Source: a virus
IMG/VR virus record: IMGVR_UViG_3300045141_000355
Location: 1 to 49,299 of that record
Length of the DNA: 49,299 nt
Direction: 5' to 3' (one strand)
In this document: one piece after another, positions 7,375 to 16,791 of the stretch
Layout: the number at the start of each line of letters is the position of its first letter
Numbering within the stretch: position 1 is the first letter of the stretch
Translations under genes and position numbers: made by a program
The notes under the pieces: model-generated
The model's input: the letters and a program-made list of their open reading frames with translations, nothing else
What the model was told of the DNA's origin: nothing
Databases searched by the model: none

Positions 7375-7626
7375 CTAGCCCTGGTGGACCAGCGGGAAGC
7401 CGTTCTCGTCCAGCTCGATACCCTGGTTCGCCGGGATGTGGCTGAAGGTGTGGATCTCCCAGTGGCCGCCGCCATCGGCGATGCCGGCGATGCGCACGTC
7501 GCCGCCGGCCGCCTCCAGGATGACGTTCACGCCCGGCGAGCCGTTGCCGGCGTTGGTCGTGTTCTCGAAGCGCAGCGGGGGCTTGCCTTCGGCGGAGTCG
7601 GTCAGCTTGGAGACGAAAGCGATCAT
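7375..7626 (-). CDS. Unknown 83-aa protein in the tail region
   Basis: ATG at 7626 with AAAGG upstream. Small beta-rich protein (VNVILEAAGGDVRIAGIADG, WEIHTFSHIPANQGIELD) without signal or cysteines. It lies 3 nt upstream of the next gene on its strand. No family recognised; probably a minor virion component. Confidence 0.6.
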   Translation of the reverse strand: MIAFVSKLTDSAEGKPPLRFENTTNAGNGSPGVNVILEAAGGDVRIAGIADGGGHWEIHTFSHIPANQGIELDENGFPLVHQG

Positions 7627-7636
7627 GTGCGGCCTT

Positions 7637-8005
7637 TCAGGCGAGCGCGTCGCCGAAGATGAACAGGTCGGCGGTCATCGCCGAGCCTTGAGCGGTGGTG
7701 AGGGAGAGGAAAAGCTGCGAGGCGGTCAGCGCGGCGCCGATGGCGCCGGCGGCCAGCGTCAGATCCACCGACACCGGGGCGGAGGTGAGGCCGGAGAAGA
7801 CCTGGGTGGCCGCGACGACTTGCGTGCCGCCCTTGCTAGCGGCGGTGTAGATGCCGCCCACAGCGAGTGACGGAGTGCCGCTGGCGTTCGTTACCACGAT
7901 GCGACGCAGGATGTACTTGCCGGCAGCGATCGGGATGGCCTGGTCGGCGGTCGAGTTGAGGTTGGCCCCCAGCAGGCTGCCCAGCATGTCGGCGAGGTGG
8001 GGCAT
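7637..8005 (-). CDS. Putative virion decoration/tail protein (122 aa)
   Basis: Ala/Thr/Val-rich beta protein (IPIAAGKYILRRIVVTNASG ... LFLSLTTAQGSAMTADLFIF). This composition is common in small phage proteins that trimerise on capsids or fibres. It directly follows the fibre-like 501-aa gene. No specific family; context suggests a virion role. Confidence 0.6.
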   Translation of the reverse strand: MPHLADMLGSLLGANLNSTADQAIPIAAGKYILRRIVVTNASGTPSLAVGGIYTAASKGGTQVVAATQVFSGLTSAPVSVDLTLAAGAIGAALTASQLFLSLTTAQGSAMTADLFIFGDALA

Positions 8006-8008
8006 CGG

Positions 8009-9514
8009 CTAGCTCAGCTGCACGCTCACGATCGTACCGCCATTGTTGTGTACCAGGAAGATGTTCCCGGAGGACGTGTTCTTGTGGATACCCCAATCCT
8101 TGTCGTTCGGGTACTCGGTGGTGGTGGCGTTCGCGGCGGTCGAGGTGCGCTGGTGCGCGCGGCCGAGCGCGTTGCCGGTGGCCGTGGTGTCGAAAGACAG
8201 GCTCCCCGCGCTCGGCATCGACAGGCCAGCCCCCATACCGCCGGGGTGCGAAGCGTCGGCAGTGCTGGCGAAGGAGTAGGCGCCGGAGCTACGAAGGAAG
8301 ATCGCGTCGCCGCCGGCGTCGAGGTAGATCCGCGGATTGCCGTTGATCGGGATGCCCACGGCATTGGTGGCGCCGCTGTAGAAGCCGATGCCGGCGCCCC
8401 CTGGGAAGGCGATGCTAGGCGCCGCGGCGGTGCCATCGGCAAACTGCACCGCGCCCGTGCCCTTCGGCACCAGCTTGATAGGGATGTTGGTGTCAGTGCC
8501 CGCTGCGGCGAGCTGGAGCGCAGCGGTAGTGGCGCTGGCGATGGCCCGCAGGTAGTTGACGCTGGAGGCCGCCGCCTCGGCGCGCAGCACCTCGAAGCTG
8601 TTGGCCTGGATGCCGACGATGTGCGTGGCCGGCTGCCAGAGGCCATCCCCGGCCGCCCCCAGCTGGAGGCTCGCCGCGCCGAGCGAACCCGCGCCGAGCG
8701 GGTTGGAGAGGCCGCCGCCTGCCGCCGCCTGCCAGGTGGGCAGCGCGGCGGCGCCGTTGCTGGTGAGCACCTGGCCGCTCGTACCGAGCCCGGAAACCTG
8801 CTGGAGCGCTCCAGTCGCCGTCGTACCGCCGGCCAGGAGTGCGAAGGTGGCTAGCGTGGCTAGGCCGCTGCCGCCGCTGGCGACGCCCACGGGCAGCGCC
8901 ACGCCGTTGACGCCCACGACGGTGGGCGAGGCGGCGGTGCCCCCGAGGTCGCCGGCGAGCTGCACGGCGCCGAGCGCGCCGGTGGTGGCGCCGGCGCCGG
9001 CAAGGTGCTCCTTGGTCAGCGCGCGGAGATTAACGCTGCTGACGGCGGTGCCGGAGGTGGCCACCACCTGCGCGGCGGTTTGCGCTGGCGTGGCGATGAT
9101 CGCGAGCGTTCCGGCGGCAGTGATCGGGGAGCCGCCGATGGTGAGCCACGATGGTACCGTGCAGGCGACCGAAGTCACCGTACCCGAGGTCTGCGAGTAG
9201 CCGAGCGCCAGCCCACCGCCCACGTCGAAGGCGGCCTTGAGCGCTGTCAGGCTGAGGCTCTTCGACACCCCCGCCTGGCTGAGCGGCAGCAGATTGGCCC
9301 CTGCGACCGCTCCAGCGGTCGCCAGGAGGCCAATCGCGTCCAGGAGCTGCTGCGGGGTCTCGAAGACGAGAACGCCCGCCTGCGAGGCCGGTACGTGGTC
9401 AGAGAGCGCCGTCGCGCCCGCCGGCGGCGCGGCGTCGATGGCGGCGGCGTTGAAGTTGCCGGAGCCACCGCCGCCGCCGGCACTGCCCAGCGTGGGACCG
9501 CTGAAGAGTGGCAC
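8009..9514 (-). CDS. Putative tail fibre / receptor-binding protein (501 aa)
   Basis: Gly/Ser-rich N-terminus, then repetitive short beta units (NGVALPVGVASGGSGLATLA, GTSGQVLTSNGAAALPTWQ) characteristic of trimeric phage fibres, and a C-terminal part with alternating Gly/Ala/Ser/Asn ending in HKNTSSGNIFLVHNNGG. The SGQVLTSNGAA...PTW unit is a familiar fibre motif. Start is GTG. Likely binds the host surface or is a long appendage; receptor unknown. Confidence 0.65.
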   Translation of the reverse strand: MPLFSGPTLGSAGGGGGSGNFNAAAIDAAPPAGATALSDHVPASQAGVLVFETPQQLLDAIGLLATAGAVAGANLLPLSQAGVSKSLSLTALKAAFDVGGGLALGYSQTSGTVTSVACTVPSWLTIGGSPITAAGTLAIIATPAQTAAQVVATSGTAVSSVNLRALTKEHLAGAGATTGALGAVQLAGDLGGTAASPTVVGVNGVALPVGVASGGSGLATLATFALLAGGTTATGALQQVSGLGTSGQVLTSNGAAALPTWQAAAGGGLSNPLGAGSLGAASLQLGAAGDGLWQPATHIVGIQANSFEVLRAEAAASSVNYLRAIASATTAALQLAAAGTDTNIPIKLVPKGTGAVQFADGTAAAPSIAFPGGAGIGFYSGATNAVGIPINGNPRIYLDAGGDAIFLRSSGAYSFASTADASHPGGMGAGLSMPSAGSLSFDTTATGNALGRAHQRTSTAANATTTEYPNDKDWGIHKNTSSGNIFLVHNNGGTIVSVQLS

Positions 9515-9790
9515 CTAGATGAGCGCCCTTAGGCTGCCGCCGTTGGTGGTGCCGGTGGCCTCGACGCCGAGGGAGTTGTGCGGGATGTCGGCGCTGTCCC
9601 CTGGGTTGATCGTGAGGAAGACAGATCCGGCGAAGGTGCGGATCTTGACCAGGGCGGCGCTGGCGCTCTGGTTTTGCAGGTAGCGATAGGACACCTGATC
9701 CATGCGGAGGTTGTTGAGGCCGTCCGTGGGGGTGATGGTCGGCCCCTCCGCAGCGTAGCTGAGCCGGCCTGGATTGACGATCTCGCCCAT
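9515..9790 (-). CDS. Small beta-rich virion protein (91 aa)
   Basis: MGEIVNPGRLSYAAEGP, then VSYRYLQNQSASAALVKIRT and VFLTINPGDSADIPHN: a compact beta domain with the look of capsid decoration or fibre-attachment proteins. Located between the fibre-like gene and the 336-aa beta-repeat protein. No specific family recognised. Confidence 0.6.
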   Translation of the reverse strand: MGEIVNPGRLSYAAEGPTITPTDGLNNLRMDQVSYRYLQNQSASAALVKIRTFAGSVFLTINPGDSADIPHNSLGVEATGTTNGGSLRALI

Positions 9791-9793
9791 GGG

Positions 9794-10804
9794 CTACCCC
9801 GTCTTGAGCACGGCGTCGATCAGCGCCAGGGGCGCTGCCGCCGCCTCGATGGCCACGCCCACCGAGACCCCGGCCGTGTCGGCCGGCCCCACCGAGAGCG
9901 TGGCGACGGTGGCGGTGGCGTTGTCTCCCACCAGGATGAACTGCACGCTCTGGAAGCTGCTGTTGAGCGGCACCGAAGTCGTGCCGTTGAGCGCCACCGA
10001 GTCGAGCTGGACGGCGCCGGTCGAGTCGGTGCCGATGACGCCGAACTGCTTGGTGGAGGCGCCCCCGGCCACAACGGCCGGGATGGTGTTGTAGGCGAGG
10101 CCGGGCGCCGTCACGGCAACCGCGCCGGCAGAGAGCACGGTGGTGGCGAGAGTGGTGATCGTCGCCGGGCCGGTGACCTTGCGGACGGTGACGGTGCCGG
10201 CGCAGGAGGCCGACAGGAAGACGCCGAGGATCTGGCCCCAGTTGAGCTTGACCGAGGGCACGGCGGTGGTGCCGTTGAGGGCGATCACCTCCTTGACGAC
10301 GGTGTTGGTGCTGGTGGTGGTGCCGTAGACGGTGACGGTCTGCGTGGTGTCCGCGGCGCTGCTCGACAGCACGGCAATGCCATCGTTGAGCGGCTGGTTG
10401 CCGAAGTTACCGCCGGCCGCGGACGCCTTGATGGTCGAGCCCGCGGTGATGCCGCCGCCGCCGGCGGCGGTCACCAGCGGGCAGACACGCGCGCCGTTGG
10501 CCGCCTTCAGGCGGAGGCCGGCGGCGAAGGCCACGTCGGCCACGACGGTGGTACGGAAGGCGCCCACCTCCAGCCAGTTCTCGGGCGTCGCCGAGACCTG
10601 GGTGACGGCGTAGTCGCGGCGGTTGGCGCCGATGACGGTCGGGCTGTTCGCGGTCGCCGCGTTGAGCCCGGTCGAGGTGGCGGCCACCAGGCCATGCGGC
10701 GGGATGACGGCCCCGCTCGCCAGCGACTCCTGGCGCGCCTGAAAGGTGAGGGCGAGGTCCCGGTAAAGGGTGCTGCCCCGCTCCAGCTCGGTTGCGAAGG
10801 CCAT
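9794..10804 (-). CDS. Virion protein with two beta repeats (336 aa)
   Basis: Two related ~70-residue segments contain VIALNGTTAVPSVKLNWGQI and SVALNGTTSVPLNSSFQSVQ, each followed by a Val/Thr-rich strand pair. This beta-repeat pattern is common in phage capsid decoration proteins. It immediately follows the capsid gene, supporting a head-surface role. N-terminal ~70 residues are more helical (MAFATELERGSTLYRDLALT). Confidence 0.6.
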   Translation of the reverse strand: MAFATELERGSTLYRDLALTFQARQESLASGAVIPPHGLVAATSTGLNAATANSPTVIGANRRDYAVTQVSATPENWLEVGAFRTTVVADVAFAAGLRLKAANGARVCPLVTAAGGGGITAGSTIKASAAGGNFGNQPLNDGIAVLSSSAADTTQTVTVYGTTTSTNTVVKEVIALNGTTAVPSVKLNWGQILGVFLSASCAGTVTVRKVTGPATITTLATTVLSAGAVAVTAPGLAYNTIPAVVAGGASTKQFGVIGTDSTGAVQLDSVALNGTTSVPLNSSFQSVQFILVGDNATATVATLSVGPADTAGVSVGVAIEAAAAPLALIDAVLKTG

Positions 10805-10814
10805 GACGCACCCC

Positions 10815-11753
10815 CTACGTGGAGGTCACCCCGTCACCGGAGGAGCCCCACCAGCCATAGCTGTTGTAGACCTCCAGCCGGAACGAGCAGTACGAGGACC
10901 AGAGGCGATCACGGGTGCCCGGCCGCTTCTCGGTGTCCATGTCCGGGTCCTCGCCGAGCGACATCTTGATCTTGTAGTCGCTCTTGTCGCAGAGGACGAA
11001 GAAGGGCGGGATGGCGGTGATGTACGGGCTCGTGTGGCAGGACTGCACGATGTCGCCCGACTGGTTGGGGTTGCGCTGGGCGTTGTCCGGCCGCCACTTG
11101 CTCTTGAGGATCTCCTCGGCGATCCACTCCTGCTCGACGCTGGTGATGAGGAGCTTGGGGTTCAGCTCGATGTAGCGGCCCCGCTCATCGAAGGTCCGGC
11201 GGATGTCGATGCCGGCCTGCATGAGCATGACGTAGGACAGGCCGCCATTGACGGTCGGCCTGTTCTTCCAGGTCCCGCCGTCCATCCGCGTGTGATTGAG
11301 AGCCACGATGGGCTCGCCCTGGTAGGTCTGGAAGTTGGAATCCGTGGTCGAGAACGCCTGCGGGAACAGCGCGTAGGCCACCAGGTTGTAGCGGTCGGTC
11401 GCCGTCTTCGCCAGCTGCTTGGTGAGACCCGGGAACACCCCGTACAAGTCCCACCGCCAGGCTTCGTGCTGGATGACCAGCGCCAGGCCGTAGGTCTTCA
11501 GGGCAAACTGCTTCTTCTTGCCCTGGAACAGCTGGTCCGTGTTGAAGGTCTGGCCGATGGCCTTCTCCCCCATCACGCTCAGGCCGGAAACGCTGTAGTC
11601 CACGTCGAAGAAGCGGCTGGCGCGCTCCTCGCGCAACCAGACCTTGTACTGCTTGGGGAGCTTCTTCAGCTCGTCCTTGTGGACCTCGGTGAGACCCAAT
11701 TCGAAAACGTTGAGCCATTCGGTGAAGCGGGCGGAGGTAGTCAGTCCGGCCAT
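10815..11753 (-). CDS. Major capsid protein (312 aa)
   Basis: Downstream of terminase, portal and scaffold-like genes. Features fit an HK97-fold capsid protein: helical N-terminus (FTEWLNVFELGLTEVHKDEL), an extended loop segment, an AFALKTYG-type strand (QFALKTYGLALVIQHEAWRW) followed by a long spine helix, and beta-rich A/P domains. ATG follows TAGGAGACACC, a strong SD. No frameshifted longer form seen. Assignment rests on size, position and fold-like features. Confidence 0.75.
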   Translation of the reverse strand: MAGLTTSARFTEWLNVFELGLTEVHKDELKKLPKQYKVWLREERASRFFDVDYSVSGLSVMGEKAIGQTFNTDQLFQGKKKQFALKTYGLALVIQHEAWRWDLYGVFPGLTKQLAKTATDRYNLVAYALFPQAFSTTDSNFQTYQGEPIVALNHTRMDGGTWKNRPTVNGGLSYVMLMQAGIDIRRTFDERGRYIELNPKLLITSVEQEWIAEEILKSKWRPDNAQRNPNQSGDIVQSCHTSPYITAIPPFFVLCDKSDYKIKMSLGEDPDMDTEKRPGTRDRLWSSYCSFRLEVYNSYGWWGSSGDGVTST

Positions 11754-11761
11754 GGTGTCTC

Positions 11762-12352
11762 CTAGTACCAGACCGACTTGCCCGGGATGACCTTCACCCG
11801 GACCCGTGCGGAGGTGTCGCCGGGGATCGCGCCCCAGTCGTTGTTGACAGGTGGGATGTCCATCGAGTTGAGCGAGAAGATTTGGACGGTGGCGGCGCTG
11901 GCGGTGTTCTGGATGTACCAGCCGTCATGCGCCGTGCCGCTCTGCGTGTAGAGAGCCGCGCGCTTGATGAGATCCTTCTGCGCGCCCCAGTCGCCGGCCA
12001 AGAGCACGTAGGCCGCGGCGGAGGCCGCCAGCAAGTTGCCCTCGATCACCACCCCGGGGCCAGCCAGCAGGCCCTTGAGCATGGTCGGGGTCGGGGTGAT
12101 CGTCTGGTCTGCGTTGCTGATCGCGTAGCTGGGCGCCGAGAGGTTCTGGCCCTTGGTGAGGCCCCAGGCGAAGATCGCGGCGTCGGCGTTCGACACCCAC
12201 TCCGCCAGGCCGGTAGTGCCGTTCCATTTCAGCGGGGCGCCCACATCGAACGTCTGCGACGCGGCCTCCACGAAGGAACGCTCGGCGAATGAGAGGTCGG
12301 GGTCGTCCTCGATGAAGACCTTGAGCGGCCCCACGACGTAGGTTTTCGCCAC
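11762..12352 (-). CDS. Head protein upstream of the capsid gene (196 aa)
   Basis: GTG start with AAAGGAG upstream. Beta-rich, Ala/Gly/Thr-rich product (MAKTYVVGPLKVFIEDDPDL ... NNDWGAIPGDTSARVRVKVI) with the look of head decoration or capsid-associated proteins. It lies 8 nt upstream of the capsid gene. Could be a decoration protein or minor head component; not a protease, as no catalytic triad is apparent. Confidence 0.6.
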   Translation of the reverse strand: MAKTYVVGPLKVFIEDDPDLSFAERSFVEAASQTFDVGAPLKWNGTTGLAEWVSNADAAIFAWGLTKGQNLSAPSYAISNADQTITPTPTMLKGLLAGPGVVIEGNLLAASAAAYVLLAGDWGAQKDLIKRAALYTQSGTAHDGWYIQNTASAATVQIFSLNSMDIPPVNNDWGAIPGDTSARVRVKVIPGKSVWY

Positions 12353-12928
12353 CTAGAACTCCTTTCCATCGCCGTAGAGCTGCCGCATGGCGCGGCCTCC
12401 GGCAATGTGACTGGCGGCGCCTCCGCCGGTGAGGGTCTCTGCACGGGCACTCGCGTGCCCGGAACCTGCAAGCGGCCCGCCGAGCATCTCCGAGAGATGC
12501 TGGCGGGCGCCATCGTTGAGCGATTCGACCAGCGAGGCGTCGTCGGCCTGCATGGCCCACAGCGCGGCGGCCTCGTCGGCGTGGAAGGCGCGCTCCTCTT
12601 CGGACTGCGAGCAGAGCACCATGTCGCCGAACACCAGAATGTCCTCGTCCTTCTTCGGAATCCAGCCGGCCCGGCGGGCGTCCTTCACCAGCTCGTCCTT
12701 GAGCTTGGTGGGCAGCTCCGAGAGGAAGACGATCTCCTGGCCCTGGGCCGCCTTCATCGCCAGGTACTCCGGGCGGTTGGCGTCCGGGATGAGGTTCCGG
12801 CCGTTGGCCTCGAAGTGCTGCTTGAGCAGCTGGGGCACCCGGATGTAGTAGTCCTGCTTCGGCCGGCGGCCGGTCGCGGTCGGAGCCGCGCCGCCGTCGT
12901 CTTCGAGAACCTGAACGCTCTTAGGCAC
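12353..12928 (-). CDS. Head morphogenesis protein, unknown (191 aa)
   Basis: GTG at 12,928 overlaps the stop of the scaffold-like gene. Product is mostly helical and charged (YYIRVPQLLKQHFEANGRNL, LPTKLKDELVKDARRAGW), with a central strand (DILVFGDMVLCSQSEEERAF). No family recognised. Between scaffold-like and capsid genes, so a head role is likely. Confidence 0.65.
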   Translation of the reverse strand: MPKSVQVLEDDGGAAPTATGRRPKQDYYIRVPQLLKQHFEANGRNLIPDANRPEYLAMKAAQGQEIVFLSELPTKLKDELVKDARRAGWIPKKDEDILVFGDMVLCSQSEEERAFHADEAAALWAMQADDASLVESLNDGARQHLSEMLGGPLAGSGHASARAETLTGGGAASHIAGGRAMRQLYGDGKEF

Positions 12929-13883
12929 TCCGCGCCCCCCTTGTCCCGCCCATGGCGGCCATTTCACGGACCTTCTCGACGTGCTCCTTCTTGAACAGCC
13001 CCGGCCGGCCCAGCTGGCGCTCGACCATGGCCATCATCGGCGTGATGCCCGCCCGGCCGCCGGTGCTGCCGGCCGCCGGCGCCCCGCCGCCGCCCACGGC
13101 GGGCGGGGGCGCCGTGCGCTGCACCGGGACGCCGCCCTGGCTGTTCTGGTGCGCCACGTTGGCGCCCATCACCCAGGCTTCCGGGTTCACCAGGAAGCGC
13201 ACGCGGGCCGCCGGGTCCGGGTTCTCATCGATCATGGCGTGGACCATCGGCACCAGCTCGTTGAAGCGCTGGGTGTCCATGCCGTGGCGCTCCTTCATCA
13301 GCCGCGCCGCCTCGCTCCTGGCGATGTTGACGCTGCCCTCCAGCACCGCCGGCCCGATGCGGGCCATGGCCGCCGCCTGGTTGAAGGCGGGGCCCATGGC
13401 CGCCTGGGTGCGGCGCTGCACCACCTCGGCATGGGCGGCCAGGTAGGCGTCCAGGTAGGCACCGTCCACCAGCGCCCGCTCGCGGTCCAGCGGCGGCATC
13501 GCCAGCGCCGCGGCGGTCTGCTGGCCGAACTGCTGCTGTTGCTCGCGGGCCTGCGCGGCCCCGAGAAGCCCGTTGACCACCGCGGTGCCGATGGCGGTCG
13601 CGTCCAAGGCGGCCGGCGGCTGCGGCGCATACTGCGGCGGCGCTGCTGGCGCCGGTGGCGCCTGCGCGGCGGCCGGCTGCGGCGCCGGCTCCTCTTCGTA
13701 CTCCGGCAGCTCGGCCAGGGTGTCGGCCCAGGTGGGGACACGATCCGGGAGGGCTGGCGCCGGAGCGGCTGGCGCGGGCGGCGCTAGATCGGCCGGGATC
13801 GCCGGAGTCGAAGGCTGCTCACCCGGCAGAGCGGGCGGCGGTCCGAGCGGCGAGCCGGCTTCCTCGAAGAAGTTGGGTCCCAT
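12921..13883 (-). CDS. Putative scaffolding-like protein (320 aa)
   Basis: ATG 13,883 chosen because GGGAGC lies just upstream and it starts 1 nt after the previous stop. Residues 1-90 are Pro/Ala-rich and disordered; a central Gln/Ala-rich helical part follows (AAQAREQQQQFGQQTAAALA), then a helical segment, a Gly/Pro linker and a basic C-terminal helix (RQLGRPGLFKKEHVEKVREM). Acidic/Pro-rich disorder plus coiled coil plus basic C-terminal helix is the usual plan of phage scaffolds, and the position between portal and capsid agrees. Confidence 0.55.
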   Translation of the reverse strand: MGPNFFEEAGSPLGPPPALPGEQPSTPAIPADLAPPAPAAPAPALPDRVPTWADTLAELPEYEEEPAPQPAAAQAPPAPAAPPQYAPQPPAALDATAIGTAVVNGLLGAAQAREQQQQFGQQTAAALAMPPLDRERALVDGAYLDAYLAAHAEVVQRRTQAAMGPAFNQAAAMARIGPAVLEGSVNIARSEAARLMKERHGMDTQRFNELVPMVHAMIDENPDPAARVRFLVNPEAWVMGANVAHQNSQGGVPVQRTAPPPAVGGGGAPAAGSTGGRAGITPMMAMVERQLGRPGLFKKEHVEKVREMAAMGGTRGARSA

Positions 13884-13884
13884 C

Positions 13885-14187
13885 TCAGCTCCCTGGCCTT
13901 GCGGGCCTGGCAGAACGCATGTAGGGGGTCTCCGCGCGAGCGCGGATCGGGATTGGGCTGGCCGGAACGTCGGTAGCGCCCTGGCCCTCGGCGATCTCTT
14001 TCTCGGCGCGCTGACGCACAGTGTTGAGGGTCGCGCCCAAGGCGTTGTACTGGCCACGCAGCGATGCCGCCTTGACGGCATCGGTGCTGGTCGGGTCCAT
14101 GACCTTCGCGATGAGGCCCTGGCGCTCCTTCTCCATGCCCTCGGCGAGCTGCTTCCAGCATGGATGCTCGGCGAACTCAGCCCACAT
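13885..14187 (-). CDS. Small helical head-region protein (100 aa)
   Basis: MWAEFAEHPCWKQLAEGMEK, then charged helical stretches (NTVRQRAEKEIAEGQ) predict a coiled coil; the C-terminus is Arg/Pro-rich. Overlaps the preceding zinc-motif gene by 11 bp and ends 1 nt before the scaffold-like start. It is similar in size to small proteins found between portal and scaffold in other phages. Function unknown. Confidence 0.6.
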   Translation of the reverse strand: MWAEFAEHPCWKQLAEGMEKERQGLIAKVMDPTSTDAVKAASLRGQYNALGATLNTVRQRAEKEIAEGQGATDVPASPIPIRARAETPYMRSARPARPGS

Positions 14188-14425
14188 GGCCAGCCTCGGT
14201 TAGAGCGCGCATCGCCCTGGTCTGCAATTGCATCGTTTCGTAGCACTGTGCCAGCTTTCGCCGCAGATCCCATGCTTCGGCCGCCAAGCGGCCGATGTGG
14301 CTCATGCCACACGCCATGCACGTCACCTTGTCGAAGTCGTTGTGGCTGCTGATTTGGCCGTAGCGCTGCCCACAGGCATAGCGCCCGCTGCTGAGCCGGA
14401 GATGGACAGCGCGATTGTCAGGCAT
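14177..14425 (-). CDS. Small zinc-motif protein (82 aa)
   Basis: Start overlaps the portal stop (ATGA at 14,422-14,425 read on the minus strand). Contains Cys18 (RYACGQ) and TCMACGMSH (Cys36-x2-Cys39, His43), a plausible zinc site, followed by a helix (LAAEAWDLRRKLAQCYETMQ). It directly follows portal, perhaps an assembly cofactor. Unknown family. Confidence 0.65.
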   Translation of the reverse strand: MPDNRAVHLRLSSGRYACGQRYGQISSHNDFDKVTCMACGMSHIGRLAAEAWDLRRKLAQCYETMQLQTRAMRALTEAGHVG

Positions 14426-16791
14426 CACTGGCCTCCCTGGGGCGGTGGCCCCGCACCCGGCGGCGGCCCGGAGGCGCCCGGTGGCGGTCCCTGCGCGCCC
14501 ATCGGAGGCTGACCCTCCGATGGCACGCCAGGCGCGGGCTGCGGCGGCGGGTAGTGGATGCCGGCCTGCTCCAGCATCTGCTGCTGGCCCAGGTTTGCCA
14601 TGCCCGGCGGCGGGATCTTGTCGATGGGGATCGACTCCTTGGGCTTGTCCTGCTGCGAAGCCTGCTGGAGCTGCTGCTGGAGCTGCTGGATCTGCTTGAC
14701 GTAGTTGCCGATGGTCTCGTCCTGCGGCAGCGGCGTCGGCAGCGTCCACATGTGCTGAAGGGCGCCGGGGATTTGGTAATCCTCGATCACCCGCGCCAGC
14801 ATGTAGAGGCCGCTCTCGATCACCTGCCGCTTGAGCCGCGGAATGGCCCCGGGATTCTCGTCCTGGAGGAGCGCAAGCGCCTGCGGCAGCAGGGTCTGCA
14901 TCGTGTCTTTGATGTACTGCCACATCAGGAGCCACGAGCGCTGCCGGGCTTCGTAGGAGGTGTTGGCGTTGGGCGCTTGCGCCGAGACCTTGAACTGCCG
15001 GCTGATCTCGCCGCGCGGCGGCGTCCAGCGGAGCTGCCGCAGGAGTTGCACGTCCTTGTCCGGGGCGTAGTTGTAGAGCACGCCGTCCGGCGCGCATTGC
15101 GCCAGCACCTCCAGCGTGAACTGGATCGCGCCGGAGTACCCCAGGCGGATCTCGCGGTCCACGTCGCCGATCTTCTGGCCGCCCTGCTCGATCAGCGCCT
15201 GGGTGGCGCCGGAGCCGGTGCCGCTCTTCTGGACCGGATCGCCCATGCCGGAGAGGACCGGCGGGATGCCGGCCGCGGTCCGGGCGCGGTTCTGGTTGTC
15301 GGACATCGCCGCCAGCAGCTCCGGCACCTCGCCGCCCAGCTTGATCGTCTTCAGGTCGCTGGTCGGGTCGTCCATCGGGATGACCTGGCCCGGCGTCGGC
15401 CGGTCGTGCTGCACCTGATGGAGCAGATCGGGCTTGATAGCCACCAGCCAATAGCAGCCGGCCATGAGGTTGTCGATCTGGATATTGCGGAAGGTGCTGT
15501 CGGCCGCCTGGTGCATCACCACTTCGTGGCCGAGCCCCATGGCCCACGCGAATTCGTCTACCCGCTTGTACGGAATCAGGTGATAGCCATGCTTCTGGCT
15601 ATGCCACCTGTTGTAGTCCATCCAGACGATCTTCTGATTCTGCTGGTCCAGGTGTACCTGGAACCTTTCGCGGACCTTGCGGCCCGGCAAGGTCATGTGG
15701 CAGAAGAGGTTGACGATCTCGACATCGGCGGCGAAGCGCTCCCGCACCGGCCCGATGTCCACCCCCTGCGCCTTCAGGTTGTCCTCGCGCTGCTCATCGT
15801 CGGCGCCGGCGTTGACCCGCAGCGCCAGATCGCGCAGCTCGTCTGAGATTTCGAGCCGCGCGCACTGCTCGCGCCACTTCGACGGCGAGAGGTACATGGC
15901 ATGCCCGACGATCTCGTACTCGCGCTGCCAGTCCCGCAGGGTGAAGGGCCAAATCATCACGTGCCGATTGGGGATGAGATTCCAGACCACCCGGCCCTCG
16001 GTGCGCTCGTTGGCCTGGGCTGTCGAGTGCTCCTTGGTGTAGGCGTAGGTCTTGACCGTCTCCTCCACGTACTCGATGTAGAGCACCGCGGAGCCCAGCT
16101 TCACGGCGCGGAGGTTGATCGCCGGCACCAGCGACTCCCAGCCGATGACCTCCTGGCCGTAGCAATGTATGAAGTTCTCCATGGCCCGGGCGCTGTCCAG
16201 GAGATCCTCGGTCTTCTTGCTGTCATCATCGCCGAGGGCGATCGGCTCGACCTTGGCAAACGGCGTCACGCCCAGGGTGTTGGCGTTGAGCCGCGCCGTC
16301 ACCTGGTCGGTCAGGTTCATGGTCTGCTCGGAGACCATCTGCGCCGCCTCGACGCCGGTGCCCGAGTGCGTGCTGTCGGCCCGCATGGCGTAGGCGTCGC
16401 GGATCTCCTGTTCGATGTCGAAGAAGTCCCCGCATGCGGAGATGTACTCGCTCCGGCGGTCGGTCAGCTCGCGCGCCAGCTCGTCGCGCTGCTCCTCGGT
16501 CAGCTCATCGAAGAGGCTGCCCGGCGCGCTGGCCGGCACCGGGCCGGGCGAAGCGTCGGACGGCGGCTCATCGTCCGGCCGCAGGAACTCCAGCACGTTG
16601 CCGCCGCCGGCCTGGAGGCCGGCGAGCGCCTGCTGGAGGAAGTCGCGGTCGGAGGGGATGGTCTCGGGGTCGAACGGCGGCGCACCCGCGCCGGGCGCGC
16701 CAGCGGCCGGGGGTGGCGGCTGCCCAGGCGCTGGAGGCGCCTGGGAGCCGCCCTGCGGCGGGGGCTGGCCCTGGCCTTGTAGAGGCTCCAC
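14425..16791 (-). CDS. Portal protein (788 aa)
   Basis: Large portal directly downstream of terminase. The Pro/Gly-rich N-terminus precedes a helical wing (DELARELTDRRSEYISACGD), a beta/stem core (VLYIEYVEETVKTYAYTKEH, VVWNLIPNRHVMIWPF), the HQAADSTFRNIQIDNLMAGC segment, and the GIPPVLSGMG...GSGATQALIEQGGQKI region typical of podovirus-type portals. A Gln-rich barrel-like helix (IQQLQQQLQQASQQ) and a Pro/Gly tail end the protein, in line with a C-terminal barrel. Twelve copies would form the DNA entry channel. GTG start at 16,791. Confidence 0.88.
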   Translation of the reverse strand: MEPLQGQGQPPPQGGSQAPPAPGQPPPPAAGAPGAGAPPFDPETIPSDRDFLQQALAGLQAGGGNVLEFLRPDDEPPSDASPGPVPASAPGSLFDELTEEQRDELARELTDRRSEYISACGDFFDIEQEIRDAYAMRADSTHSGTGVEAAQMVSEQTMNLTDQVTARLNANTLGVTPFAKVEPIALGDDDSKKTEDLLDSARAMENFIHCYGQEVIGWESLVPAINLRAVKLGSAVLYIEYVEETVKTYAYTKEHSTAQANERTEGRVVWNLIPNRHVMIWPFTLRDWQREYEIVGHAMYLSPSKWREQCARLEISDELRDLALRVNAGADDEQREDNLKAQGVDIGPVRERFAADVEIVNLFCHMTLPGRKVRERFQVHLDQQNQKIVWMDYNRWHSQKHGYHLIPYKRVDEFAWAMGLGHEVVMHQAADSTFRNIQIDNLMAGCYWLVAIKPDLLHQVQHDRPTPGQVIPMDDPTSDLKTIKLGGEVPELLAAMSDNQNRARTAAGIPPVLSGMGDPVQKSGTGSGATQALIEQGGQKIGDVDREIRLGYSGAIQFTLEVLAQCAPDGVLYNYAPDKDVQLLRQLRWTPPRGEISRQFKVSAQAPNANTSYEARQRSWLLMWQYIKDTMQTLLPQALALLQDENPGAIPRLKRQVIESGLYMLARVIEDYQIPGALQHMWTLPTPLPQDETIGNYVKQIQQLQQQLQQASQQDKPKESIPIDKIPPPGMANLGQQQMLEQAGIHYPPPQPAPGVPSEGQPPMGAQGPPPGASGPPPGAGPPPQGGQ